From Rhodobacterales bacterium (GTDB lineage: Bacteria > Pseudomonadota > Alphaproteobacteria > Rhodobacterales > Rhodobacteraceae), in assembly GCA_003249215.1 (NCBI GenBank), contig QKJR01000058.1, forward strand, positions 1 through 44,010: 44,010 nt of DNA, written 5' to 3'. Position numbers and translations under genes: made by a program. This document shows, in pieces, positions 14,697-22,003 of the stretch (its first letter is position 1; every line of letters starts with the position of its first letter). The notes under the pieces were generated by a model. That model saw nothing but the letters and a program-made list of their open reading frames with translations. It did not search any database and was not told where the DNA came from.

Positions 14697-15784
14697 TGCT
14701 GCAGGTCGCGCTCGCCCAGGACTTCGGCGGCTTCTCGCTCGACATCGCCTTCGAGGCGCCGGCAGGGGTGACCGCGCTTTTCGGTGCCTCGGGCGCGGGC
14801 AAGACGACGGTGGTCAATGCGGTCGCGGGGCTGACCCGCCCCGATCGCGGCCGGGTGATCTCCGAAGGCACGGTGCTCCTCGATACCGAGGCCCGCATCT
14901 TCACTCCGCCGAACCGCCGCCGCATCGGCTATGTCTTTCAGGAGGCACGCCTTTTCCCGCATCTCGACGTGCGGGCAAACCTGCTGTTCGGCGCGCGCTA
15001 TGCACCCCGCGGCGCGACCGGCCCCGAGTTCGCACGCGTCGTCGAGATGCTCGGCATCGGCCCCCTGCTCGCCCGCCGCCCCGCCAGCCTCTCGGGCGGC
15101 GAGAAGGCGCGGGTGGCGATCGGCCGGGCGCTCCTGTCCAAACCGCGATTCCTCTTGATGGACGAGCCGCTCGCCGCCCTCGACGCGCCGCGCCGGGCCG
15201 AGATCCTGCCCTTCCTCGAGCGGCTGCGCGACACCGGCCTGCCGGTCCTTCACATCAGCCATTCGGTGGCCGAGGTTGCGCGCCTTGCCGATACGATCAT
15301 CTGCCTCGAGGCCGGGCGGCTGCGCGCGGCGGGGCCGGCGGCCACGATCCTCGCCGATCCGGGACTCGCCGATCTCTTCGGCGCGGCCGAGGCGGGCGCG
15401 GTGATCGGCGCGCGGATCGTCGGGGCCGAAGAGGACGGGCTGATCCGGGCGGAGACGGCGGCGGGGCCGCTCTGGCTCACCGAAGCGCCCAACACGCCCG
15501 GCACGGCGGTGCGGCTGCGCGTCCATGCCTCCGATGTGATCCTCTCGCGCGCGCGGCCCGCCGGGCTCTCGGCGCTCAACATTCTCTCCGGCACGGTCGA
15601 ACGGATCGAGGAGGATGCGCAGGGCCGCGCCTGGGTGCGGCTCGGGCTCGGTCAGGGAGAGGCGCTGCTTGCCCGGATCACGCGCCGCTCGGTCGCAGCG
15701 TTAGGCCTCGCGCCCGGGGTCGCCTGTCATGCGGTGCTGAAATCCGTGGCGCTCGCGCGCGAGGATCTCGGCCCCGGCCGCTGA
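14696..15784 (+). CDS. modC: Molybdate ABC transporter ATPase
   Basis: A 362-residue ATPase. Walker A is GASGAGKTT (30-38), the signature is LSGGEKARVAIGRAL, Walker B is RFLLMDEP and the switch histidine is in HISHSVAEV. The C-terminal 130 residues include a molybdate-binding TOBE/Mop domain (LSALNILSGTVERI through ALGLAPGVACHAVLKSVAL), which in other ModC proteins gives trans-inhibition by cytoplasmic molybdate. Because the nearby regulator has no Mop domain, this may be the only molybdate sensor in the cluster. It is the last gene of modABC and is followed by a strong hairpin. Confidence 0.95.
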   Translation: MLQVALAQDFGGFSLDIAFEAPAGVTALFGASGAGKTTVVNAVAGLTRPDRGRVISEGTVLLDTEARIFTPPNRRRIGYVFQEARLFPHLDVRANLLFGARYAPRGATGPEFARVVEMLGIGPLLARRPASLSGGEKARVAIGRALLSKPRFLLMDEPLAALDAPRRAEILPFLERLRDTGLPVLHISHSVAEVARLADTIICLEAGRLRAAGPAATILADPGLADLFGAAEAGAVIGARIVGAEEDGLIRAETAAGPLWLTEAPNTPGTAVRLRVHASDVILSRARPAGLSALNILSGTVERIEEDAQGRAWVRLGLGQGEALLARITRRSVAALGLAPGVACHAVLKSVALAREDLGPGR

Positions 15785-15804
15785 GCCCAGTCGGCACATG
15801 CAAA

Positions 15805-15828
15805 AGCGCGCGGGGGTTCCCGCGCGCT
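15805..15828. terminator. Bidirectional terminator between modC and the heat-shock gene
   Basis: AGCGCGCGGG (15805-15814) pairs perfectly with CCCGCGCGCT (15819-15828) around GGTT. On the minus strand the stem is followed by TTTTGC, on the plus strand by CCGTCTTCG. It lies 20 nt after modC and 23 nt after the convergent hsp20 gene. Confidence 0.7.
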
Positions 15829-15851
15829 CCGTCTTCGTCATCCTTCGGGGA

Positions 15852-16316
15852 TCAGCCCTCGACGGTCTCGACCGCCTTGGCCTCGACGGTCGACGGACCC
15901 GCAATCTCGATCCGGCGGGGTTTGAGCGCCTCGGGCACCTCGCGCACGAGGTCGATATGCAGCATCCCGTCGGCATGAGTCGCGCCCGCCACGCGGACGT
16001 GATCGGCCAGAGCGAAACGGCGCTCGAAGGCGCGGGTCGCGATGCCGCGATGCAGATAGGTCTTGGCCTCGGCCTCCTCGGCCTTCTTGCCCGCCACGAT
16101 CAGCGCGCCCTCGCGCAGCTCGACCGCAAGTTCATCCGAGCCGAAGCCCGCGACGGCGACGGAGATGCGATAGGCATTCTCGGCGGTCTTCTCGATGTTG
16201 TAGGGCGGATAGGTCGGCTGGGCGACGTCGGCGGCGAGCGCCCGGTCCATCATGTCGGCCATCCGGTCAAAGCCGACGGTGGCGCGATAGAGGGGGGAAA
16301 AATCAAAGTTACGCAT
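15852..16316 (-). CDS. Hsp20/IbpA-type small heat-shock protein
   Basis: A 154-residue ATP-independent chaperone that holds unfolding proteins in large oligomers. The opening MRNFDFSPLYRATVGFDRM (read as FDFSPLYRATVGFDRM) is typical of the IbpA/HspH class of alphaproteobacteria. The alpha-crystallin domain spans about residues 35-140, with PPYNIEKT at its start, YLHRGIATRAFERRFAL in the middle and GMLHIDLVREVPE near the end. The tail after residue 140 is flexible. GAGGATGAGAC precedes the ATG. A sigma-32-like promoter and a folded leader lie upstream (separate entries). Confidence 0.93.
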   Translation of the reverse strand: MRNFDFSPLYRATVGFDRMADMMDRALAADVAQPTYPPYNIEKTAENAYRISVAVAGFGSDELAVELREGALIVAGKKAEEAEAKTYLHRGIATRAFERRFALADHVRVAGATHADGMLHIDLVREVPEALKPRRIEIAGPSTVEAKAVETVEG

Positions 16317-16318
16317 GT

Positions 16319-16340
16319 CTCATCCTCGCTTGAGCGATGT
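16319..16340 (-). promoter_or_regulatory. Possible RNA-thermometer hairpin over the hsp20 ribosome binding site
   Basis: On the minus strand CATCGC-TCAA-GCGAGGATG can fold so that CATCGC pairs with GCGA(G)GATG, with one bulged G. This buries the GAGGA Shine-Dalgarno 6 nt before the ATG. A weak, bulged stem over the ribosome site is what RNA thermometers of heat-shock genes look like, including ROSE elements in alphaproteobacteria, but no ROSE consensus was established here. Confidence 0.35.
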
Positions 16341-16365
16341 GGTTTGCGCCCGCCCATCCGGGCCG

Positions 16366-16407
16366 GGCATCGGGTTCCACCGGGGCCCGTCACGGCACCC
16401 CGATGCC
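16366..16407 (-). promoter_or_regulatory. Long stem in the hsp20 leader or terminator of the protease gene
   Basis: GGCATCGGG (16366-16374) and CCCGATGCC (16399-16407) are perfectly complementary, enclosing 24 nt. It lies between the proposed heat-shock promoter and the hsp20 start, so it would be in the leader RNA. It could also end transcripts arriving from the upstream protease gene. Confidence 0.4.
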
Positions 16408-16411
16408 TCAG

Positions 16412-16439
16412 ATTTGGGAAGGGTTTGACGCGTTTCAAG
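16412..16439 (-). promoter_or_regulatory. Sigma-32 (RpoH)-like promoter of hsp20
   Basis: On the minus strand CTTGAAA (16433-16439) is an exact match to the heat-shock -35 core. It is followed after 11 nt by CTTCCCAAAT (16412-16421), which resembles the CCCCATNT-type -10. The leader would be about 90 nt. Confidence 0.5.
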
Positions 16440-16464
16440 AGGGGGCCGCGCCCGATCTCGCGGC

Positions 16465-17256
16465 TCAGGGGCGCAGAAATTTCGCCCCGCCCGCCGAACT
16501 CACGGCCGCCCCGCCGGTTCCGGTCGCGGGCGCCGTGCGGCTGCCCAGCGCGGCGCGCAGATCGGCCACGCCCTCGACCAGCGCGCCGAGCGAGACGATC
16601 TCGCCGCGCAATTCGGCCTTGGCCGAAACCACCGAAACGATCCGCGGCGCACCGCCCCGCATCGCGAAGACCGGCGCCCCCGACGAGCCGAAATCCGCCG
16701 CGCAATCCATCAGCACGACGCCCTCGCCCCGCTGCAACACCCCGCAGGCCTTTTGCAGCGCGGGCGCCTCGGCCCGGTCATGCGCATAGGAAACCACGCC
16801 GACCGTGTCGCCCTCCTCGGGCGGCGAGGACAGATCGAAGGGCGTGACCGAGGGCAGGCGGATCGGCTGATCGAGCTCGATCAGCGCCAGATCCCAGGAG
16901 ATCCGGTCGAACCGGTCGGGCCCCTGATAGCGGTAATCGGGATGGGCCATCGCCCGGCGCGCATGGCGATAGGCCACCGCGCGCCCGTTGCGCCACCCCG
17001 CGCGAAACTCGATCTGATCGGCGCCGACCATCTGCCCGGTCGCGCGGTTGAACAGGCAATGGCCTGCGGTCAGCACCAGATCGGGCGCGATCAGCGTGCC
17101 GGTGCAAAAGCTGTCGGTGCCGATATTGAGCCGCCCGACCGCCTCCCAGCCACGGCTGTCGTTGCCTGTCGAGAGGGTCTTGAGCGCGCTCTCGAAACCG
17201 GCCGCGGGCAGGGCCGCGAGCGTGCTCAGGATCAGGGCGGGAAGCAGGCGGCGCAT
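16465..17256 (-). CDS. Secreted trypsin-like (S1) serine protease
   Basis: A 263-residue exported protease with a signal peptide at residues 1-19 (LAALPAAG). The catalytic triad is complete: His66 in LTAGHC, Asp122 in WDLALIEL, and Ser192 in DFGSSGAPV. Cys51-Cys67 and Cys171-Cys185 are placed for disulfides, supporting a periplasmic or extracellular location. The mature N-terminus is not preceded by an evident long propeptide. The last 25 residues are Gly/Ala/Thr-rich. AAGGGA precedes the ATG. Its physiological substrate is unknown. Confidence 0.92.
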   Translation of the reverse strand: MRRLLPALILSTLAALPAAGFESALKTLSTGNDSRGWEAVGRLNIGTDSFCTGTLIAPDLVLTAGHCLFNRATGQMVGADQIEFRAGWRNGRAVAYRHARRAMAHPDYRYQGPDRFDRISWDLALIELDQPIRLPSVTPFDLSSPPEEGDTVGVVSYAHDRAEAPALQKACGVLQRGEGVVLMDCAADFGSSGAPVFAMRGGAPRIVSVVSAKAELRGEIVSLGALVEGVADLRAALGSRTAPATGTGGAAVSSAGGAKFLRP

Positions 17257-17307
17257 TCGGGTCCCTTCAAAGGCGTCGTCCCTTCCTAGCGGCGGGCTGC
17301 GGCGAAT

Positions 17308-18591
17308 TTAAGGCAAATTCGCAAGGGCCCGCGGTTTCGGCCCGCCTGTTGCCCAGTCGAGCAGCTCGACGGTGTGGACGACCGGCACGCCGGTGCCCGA
17401 GCCGATCTGGATCATGCAGCCGATATTGCCCGCGGCGATCACCTGCGGCTTGCGCGCCTCCAGCGTTTCCACCTTGCGGCGCTTGAGCTCAGTCGAAATC
17501 TCGGGCTGCAACAGGTTGTAGGTGCCCGCTGAGCCGCAGCAGAGATGACTGTCCGCGGGTTCCACCACCTCGAAGCCCGCGGCCCTCAGCAGATCCTTGG
17601 GCGCGGTCTTGACCTGCTGGCCGTGCTGCAGCGAACAGGCCGCGTGATAGGCCACGCGCAGGCCCTTGGGCGCGCCTGCAGGCAGGCCGATCCTGACCAG
17701 AAATTCCGAGATATCCATCGCGAGCCCGGCAACCTTCGCTGCCTCCGCCGCCATCGGATCCGTGCGGAACATATGCCCGTAATCCTTCACCGTGGTGCCG
17801 CAGCCCGAGGTGTTGATGATCACCGCATCGAGATCGCCCTCGCCGAGATAGGCGCGGATATTGCGCGCAGCCTGGGCATGGCTCTCGTCCTCGCGGCCCA
17901 TGTGATGGCTGAGCGCACCGCAGCAGCCGAGGTTCTTCGGGATCACCACCTCGCAGCCGAGCCGCCGCAGCAGGCGGATGGTGGCATCGTTGATATCGGT
18001 GTTGAGCGCGCGCTGCGCGCAGCCGGTCTGCAGGGCGACGCGGTATTTGCGGGTGCCGATCGCCGGGAAGGTCTGGGCATCGTCGTTGCGGCTGACCGGC
18101 GGGATCTCCTTCGGCGCCATCGACACCATCGCGCGCAGCCGCGCATCGGGCAGGAGCCCTGCGAAGGGCCGCGCCAGTTTCGCGCCCTGCATGGCGAGCC
18201 GGAACCGCCCCGGATAGGGCACCACCTTGGCCAGCGTCCAGCGCAACATCCGGTCCATGAAAGGCCGGCGATAGGTGCGCTCGACATGGGCGCGCGCATG
18301 GTCGATCAGATGCATGTAATGCACGCCCGAGGGGCAGGTGGTCATGCAGGCAAGGCAGCTCAGGCAGCGGTCGATATGCTTGACCGTCTTCTCATCCGCC
18401 GGCCGCCCGGTCTCGAGCATTTCCTTGATCAGGTAGATGCGCCCGCGCGGGCTGTCCAACTCGTCGCCCAGCACCTGATAGCTCGGGCAGGTCGCAGTGC
18501 AGAACCCGCAATGCACGCAGGCGCGCAGGATCTCATTGGCGCGGGCGATCCCGGGATCGGCGAGCTGTTCGGCGGTGAAATTCGTCTGCAT
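17308..18591 (-). CDS. glcF: Glycolate oxidase iron-sulfur subunit
   Basis: A 427-residue electron-transfer subunit of the membrane-associated glycolate oxidase. It has two ferredoxin-type clusters: CVHCGFCTATCP (Cys25, 28, 31, 35) and CLSCLACMTTCP (Cys76, 79, 82, 86). The C-terminal half has two CCG domains, seen as NLGCCGALSHH and HLCCGSAGTYN, which bind a further cofactor and contact the quinone side. Electrons from GlcDE are passed on to the quinone pool. The ATG overlaps the stop of glcE (TGATG). It is the last gene of glcDEF. Confidence 0.95.
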   Translation of the reverse strand: MQTNFTAEQLADPGIARANEILRACVHCGFCTATCPSYQVLGDELDSPRGRIYLIKEMLETGRPADEKTVKHIDRCLSCLACMTTCPSGVHYMHLIDHARAHVERTYRRPFMDRMLRWTLAKVVPYPGRFRLAMQGAKLARPFAGLLPDARLRAMVSMAPKEIPPVSRNDDAQTFPAIGTRKYRVALQTGCAQRALNTDINDATIRLLRRLGCEVVIPKNLGCCGALSHHMGREDESHAQAARNIRAYLGEGDLDAVIINTSGCGTTVKDYGHMFRTDPMAAEAAKVAGLAMDISEFLVRIGLPAGAPKGLRVAYHAACSLQHGQQVKTAPKDLLRAAGFEVVEPADSHLCCGSAGTYNLLQPEISTELKRRKVETLEARKPQVIAAGNIGCMIQIGSGTGVPVVHTVELLDWATGGPKPRALANLP

Positions 18592-19661
18592 CAGCCCATG
18601 ACCCCCGGGTTGAGAATGCCGCGCGGATCGAACCGCGCGCGCAAGCCGCGCGACAGCGCCGCAACGCCCGGCGCCTCGAGCTCGAAGCGGGGGCTTGCCC
18701 CGCGCAGACAGGTCGCATGGCCGGTATAGGGCGCGGCGAGCGCCCGCGCGTCGGTCCCCTCAGGCACGAGCGCCCAGATCAGCCCCCCGCCCAAGTCGAG
18801 CACCACCTCGCCGCCCAGCCGCGCCGCGATCCCCGGCGCCTCCGAGGGCTTGACCGAGAAGCGCCACAGATCGCCGACCCTGCCCTGCAGCGGCCGCACA
18901 GCCGCCAGATCGGCCCAGATCGCGGCCGAGCCGTCGCGCTCGATCCGCGGCGCGTAACACGCGAGCAGCTCGATCAGCCGCCCGGCCCGATAATCGACCG
19001 AAGCCCCAAGCCCCTCGACGCGCACGACGGCACCGAGCCCCGGCAACCACCCTGCCGCGCTCACATCAAAGGGCGATCCGAGCGCCGCGCTCACCGCCGC
19101 AACACCCTCGACGATCGGCAGATCCATCACCAGCGTGGCCTGCGTGGGCGCGGCCGGAAGCAGCTTGAAGGCCACCTCGGAAATCACCCCGAGCGTGCCC
19201 CAGCTCCCCGCCATCAGCTTCACCAGATCATAGCCGGTGACATTCTTCATCACCCGCCCGCCGTTCTTCACCACCACGCCCGAACCATCGACAAACCGCA
19301 CCCCGATCAGGCTGTCCCGACAGGCCCCCGCCTGCACCCGGCGCGGCCCCGAGGCATTCGTGGCCACCACGCCGCCGATCGTGCTCGCCCCCGCAAGGCC
19401 CAGAACCGCCCCCCAATGCGCGGGCTCGAAGGGCAGCCGCTGTCCCTCGGCCGCCACCGCCGCCTCGATCTCGGCGAGCGGCGTGCCAGCGCCCGCGATC
19501 AGCGTGAGCGCCCCGGGCTCGTAAAGCGTGATGCCGGAAATGCCGACCTCCAGCCGCTCGCCCACCCCGGCCCCCCGCCGCGTGCCCCCGCCGCGAATAT
19601 CGAGCGGCCCTGCGGCCCCGCGGATCGCCTCGGCCAGCTCTGCCTCCGTCGTCACTCTCAT
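18591..19661 (-). CDS. glcE: Glycolate oxidase FAD-binding subunit GlcE
   Basis: A 356-residue flavin-binding subunit. The PCMH-type FAD domain includes DIRGGGTRRG, LAGASTIGGVVATNASGPRR, GVRFVDGSGVVVKNGGRVMKNVTGYDL (key parts GGRVMKNVTGYDL and GSWGTLGVISEV). It pairs with GlcD to oxidise glycolate to glyoxylate. The ATG at 19661 is preceded by AAGGCGAAG; an open frame continues to about 20309, but that is the wrong phase of glcD. It lies 59 nt after glcD, with a dispersed repeat in the gap, and overlaps glcF. Confidence 0.94.
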   Translation of the reverse strand: MRVTTEAELAEAIRGAAGPLDIRGGGTRRGAGVGERLEVGISGITLYEPGALTLIAGAGTPLAEIEAAVAAEGQRLPFEPAHWGAVLGLAGASTIGGVVATNASGPRRVQAGACRDSLIGVRFVDGSGVVVKNGGRVMKNVTGYDLVKLMAGSWGTLGVISEVAFKLLPAAPTQATLVMDLPIVEGVAAVSAALGSPFDVSAAGWLPGLGAVVRVEGLGASVDYRAGRLIELLACYAPRIERDGSAAIWADLAAVRPLQGRVGDLWRFSVKPSEAPGIAARLGGEVVLDLGGGLIWALVPEGTDARALAAPYTGHATCLRGASPRFELEAPGVAALSRGLRARFDPRGILNPGVMG

Positions 19662-19670
19662 CGCTTCGCC

Positions 19671-19713
19671 TTTTCTTGGCAGAAATACTCCGGGGCCCGG
19701 GGCAGAGCCCCGG
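19671..19713 (+). repeat. Dispersed intergenic repeat, copy A
   Basis: TTTTCTTGGCAGAAATACTC (19671-19690) followed by CGGGG, CCCGGGG, CAGAG and CCCCGG, which folds as a small hairpin (CCGGGG/CCCCGG). The TTCTTGGC..AAATACTCC part is shared with copy D and the CAGAGCCCC part with copy B. It is located between glcD and glcE. Confidence 0.6.
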
Positions 19714-19720
19714 TCCGCAC

Positions 19721-21151
19721 TCAACCGCGCCGCGCCGCGCTTACCCTTAGCGGAAACACCTTGGCCGGATTGAGCAACCAGCCCGGATCGAACACATCCT
19801 TGACCCGCATCTGCGCCTCTAGATCCTCCGCGCCGAACTGCACCTCCATCAGGTCGCGCTTCTCGATCCCCACGCCATGCTCGCCCGTCAGGCAGCCGCC
19901 CGCCTCGACACAAAGCGTCAGGATCGCGGCGCCAAGCCGCTCGCAGAGCTCCTGCTGCCCCGGCTCGTTGGCATTGTAGATGATCAGCGGGTGCATGTTG
20001 CCATCGCCCGCATGGAAGACATTGCCGACCTCGAGCCCGTATTCGGCCGAGAGCTCGCCGATCCGGCGCAGCACCATCGGCAGCGCGCTGACCGGGATCG
20101 TGCCGTCGAGGCACATGTAATCGCCCTTCTGCCCCATCGCGCCGAAGGCCGATTTGCGGCCAAGCCAGATGCGCTTCGCCTCGTCGGCCGATTGCGCCTC
20201 GCGGAACTCGACCGGATCGTGACGCGCGGCGATCTGGCGGATCAGGCCAAGTTGCTCGGCGATCTCGGCCTCCGATCCCTCGCATTCGACGATCAGCAGC
20301 GCCTCGCAATCGGGGTAGCCCGCATGACAGAAGGCCTCGCAGGCCTCGAGGCAGGGGCGATCCATGAATTCGATCGCCACCGGCAGGATCCCCGCGCGGA
20401 TGATATCGGCGACACAGGCGCCCGCGATCTCGTTCGAGGAAAACCCGATCAGCACCGGCCTTGCCCCTTCGGGCGCGCGCAGGATGCGCAGGGTCGCCTC
20501 GGTCACGACGCCCAGTTGCCCCTCGGACCCGCAGATCACGCCCAAGAGATCGAGCCCGCCCGCGTCACAGAACGGCCCACCGATCTCGATCACCTCACCC
20601 GCCATGGTGACGAGCGTGACCCCCATCAGGTTGTTGGTGGTGACGCCATATTTCAGGCAATGCGCGCCGCCCGAATTCATCGCGATATTGCCCGCGATCG
20701 CGCAGGCGAGCTGCGAGGAGGGGTCGGGGGCATAGAACCATCCCTCGCCCTCGATCGCGCCGGTCACCGACAGGTTCGTCCGCCCCGCCTCGACCCGGAT
20801 GAAGCGGTTGTCGTAATCGACCTCGAGCACACGGTTCATCCGCGCGAGGCCCAGGATCACCCCGTCCTCCTGCGGCATCGCGCCGCCGGCAAGCGAAGTG
20901 CCCGCGCCCCGCGGCACGACCGGGACCGCCATTTCGGCGCAGGCCCTGAGCACCGCGGCCACCTCGGCCGTGGTGCGCGGCAGCACGACCGCGAGCGGCT
21001 GCCGCCGATAGGCGGACAGCGCGTCGCATTCATAGGCGCGGGTCTCGGCCGGATCGTCGATCACGGCGTCAGTGGGCAGGATCGCCCGCAACCGCGCGGT
21101 GATCTCGGCCTTGCGCGCGAGAATCGCGGCGCTGGGAACGGGCATCTGCAT
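19721..21151 (-). CDS. glcD: Glycolate oxidase FAD-linked subunit GlcD
   Basis: A 476-residue flavoprotein, the main catalytic subunit of glycolate oxidase. FAD-binding landmarks are VPRGAGTSLAGGAMP, AIAGNIAMNSGGAHCLKYG and GSEGQLGVVTEATL; the C-terminal catalytic cap has NVFHAGDGNMHPL and LTGEHGVGIEKR, with the closing NPAKVFP. The ATG at 21151 is preceded by GGGAGGATCC; an upstream ATG at 21211 is less likely. It is the first gene of glcDEF. No GntR-type glc regulator is adjacent. Confidence 0.95.
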   Translation of the reverse strand: MQMPVPSAAILARKAEITARLRAILPTDAVIDDPAETRAYECDALSAYRRQPLAVVLPRTTAEVAAVLRACAEMAVPVVPRGAGTSLAGGAMPQEDGVILGLARMNRVLEVDYDNRFIRVEAGRTNLSVTGAIEGEGWFYAPDPSSQLACAIAGNIAMNSGGAHCLKYGVTTNNLMGVTLVTMAGEVIEIGGPFCDAGGLDLLGVICGSEGQLGVVTEATLRILRAPEGARPVLIGFSSNEIAGACVADIIRAGILPVAIEFMDRPCLEACEAFCHAGYPDCEALLIVECEGSEAEIAEQLGLIRQIAARHDPVEFREAQSADEAKRIWLGRKSAFGAMGQKGDYMCLDGTIPVSALPMVLRRIGELSAEYGLEVGNVFHAGDGNMHPLIIYNANEPGQQELCERLGAAILTLCVEAGGCLTGEHGVGIEKRDLMEVQFGAEDLEAQMRVKDVFDPGWLLNPAKVFPLRVSAARRG

Positions 21152-21173
21152 CGGATCCTCCCTGATCTGGTCA

Positions 21174-21202
21174 GAAAATATAACCACATACTCCATCTGG
21201 CA
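21174..21202 (-). promoter_or_regulatory. Possible promoter of glcDEF
   Basis: On the minus strand TTGCCA, a 17-nt spacer and TATTTT lie 23-51 nt upstream of the glcD start, in a locally AT-rich stretch of 81 nt between divergent genes. The match is by eye only. Confidence 0.35.
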
Positions 21203-21232
21203 AGCCCGCATTCACCGCGCTACTCTGCCGCA

Positions 21233-21934
21233 ATGATCACCTCGTTTCATATCGGGCCGCTCGGCCTTTCCGATCTCGCCGCTCTGGTGGCGCTCGTCGG
21301 GTCCTGGCTCTGGATCGGATGGCGGTCCGAGCATCCGCCGGCGCACCGCCCCTCGGTCGGCAAGCTGATGGAGGGCTATCGCCGCGAATGGATGCGCCAA
21401 CTGGTCACGCGCCAACCGCGGATCTTCGACGGTGCAATGATGGACGGGCTGCGGCAATCGACGACCTTCTTCGCCTCGACCGCGCTGATCGCCATCGGCG
21501 GCGGGCTCGCGCTGATCGGCAACCCCGAGCAACTGACCGTGCTCGCGCGCGATTTCGCGCTGGGTGAGAGCCCGAAACTGCTCTGGGAGACGCGGATCCT
21601 GACCGCGGTTCTGTTCGGGGCCAATGCCTTCCTGAAATTCGTCTGGTCGCATCGGCTGTTTTCCTACGCGGCGATTGCGATGGCCGCGGTGCCGAACGAT
21701 CCCAAGGACCCGCTCGCCTATCCGCGCGCCGCGCAAGCGGCACGCGTGCAGATCAATGCCGCGAAAAGCTTCAACCGTGGCCTGCGCGCGGTCTATTTCG
21801 CACTGGCCTCGCTCGCCTGGCTGCTCGGGCCGCTGGTGTTGCTGGCGGCGGTGGCCTTTACCACGGCGATGCTGTGGCGGCGAGAATTCGCCTCGACCTC
21901 GCGGCGGGCCCTGCTCGAGAACCCGCCCGAATAA
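21233..21934 (+). CDS. DUF599 membrane protein
   Basis: A 233-residue inner-membrane protein with about four hydrophobic helices: LAALVALVGSWLWIGW (about 14-29), STALIAIGGGLALIG, LLWETRILTAVLFGANAFLK and the C-terminal LLGPLVLLAAVAFTTAML. Conserved family motifs are RREWMRQ, DGAMMDGLRQSTTFFAST, KFVWSHRLFSY and NAAKSFNRGLRAVYF. DUF599 proteins are widespread in proteobacteria and their function is not known. It is divergent from glcD and monocistronic; a dispersed repeat follows directly after the stop. Confidence 0.87.
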   Translation: MITSFHIGPLGLSDLAALVALVGSWLWIGWRSEHPPAHRPSVGKLMEGYRREWMRQLVTRQPRIFDGAMMDGLRQSTTFFASTALIAIGGGLALIGNPEQLTVLARDFALGESPKLLWETRILTAVLFGANAFLKFVWSHRLFSYAAIAMAAVPNDPKDPLAYPRAAQAARVQINAAKSFNRGLRAVYFALASLAWLLGPLVLLAAVAFTTAMLWRREFASTSRRALLENPPE

Positions 21935-21990
21935 GGGGCTCTGCCCCCTCGGCCTGCGGCCTCACCCCCGGGATATTTTCCTCAGGTTGA
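21935..21990 (-). repeat. Dispersed intergenic repeat, copy B
   Basis: On the minus strand it reads AACCTGAGGAAAATATCCCG, then GGGGTGAGGCCGCAGGCC, then GAGGGGGCAGAGCCCC. It matches copy E with two mismatches over about 43 nt. It starts right after the DUF599 stop codon, and the GGGGC-TCT-GCCCC hairpin inside may help end both convergent transcripts. Confidence 0.75.
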
Positions 21991-22003
21991 AGGGCAAGGG
22001 CCG

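Noticed and set aside
18591..20309. A 572-codon minus-strand frame that would extend glcE upstream
   Set aside because: The first 215 codons are the wrong phase of glcD. The ATG at 19661 with a ribosome binding site gives a normal GlcE.
19877..21232. Open frame upstream of DUF599 on the plus strand
   Set aside because: It lies antisense to glcD; the DUF599 family begins at the ATG at 21233.
21151..21233. GntR-type (TGGT...ACCA) operator before glcD
   Set aside because: TGGT and ACCA are present but the 11-nt spacing does not fit the usual FadR/GlcC-type site, so I do not claim it.
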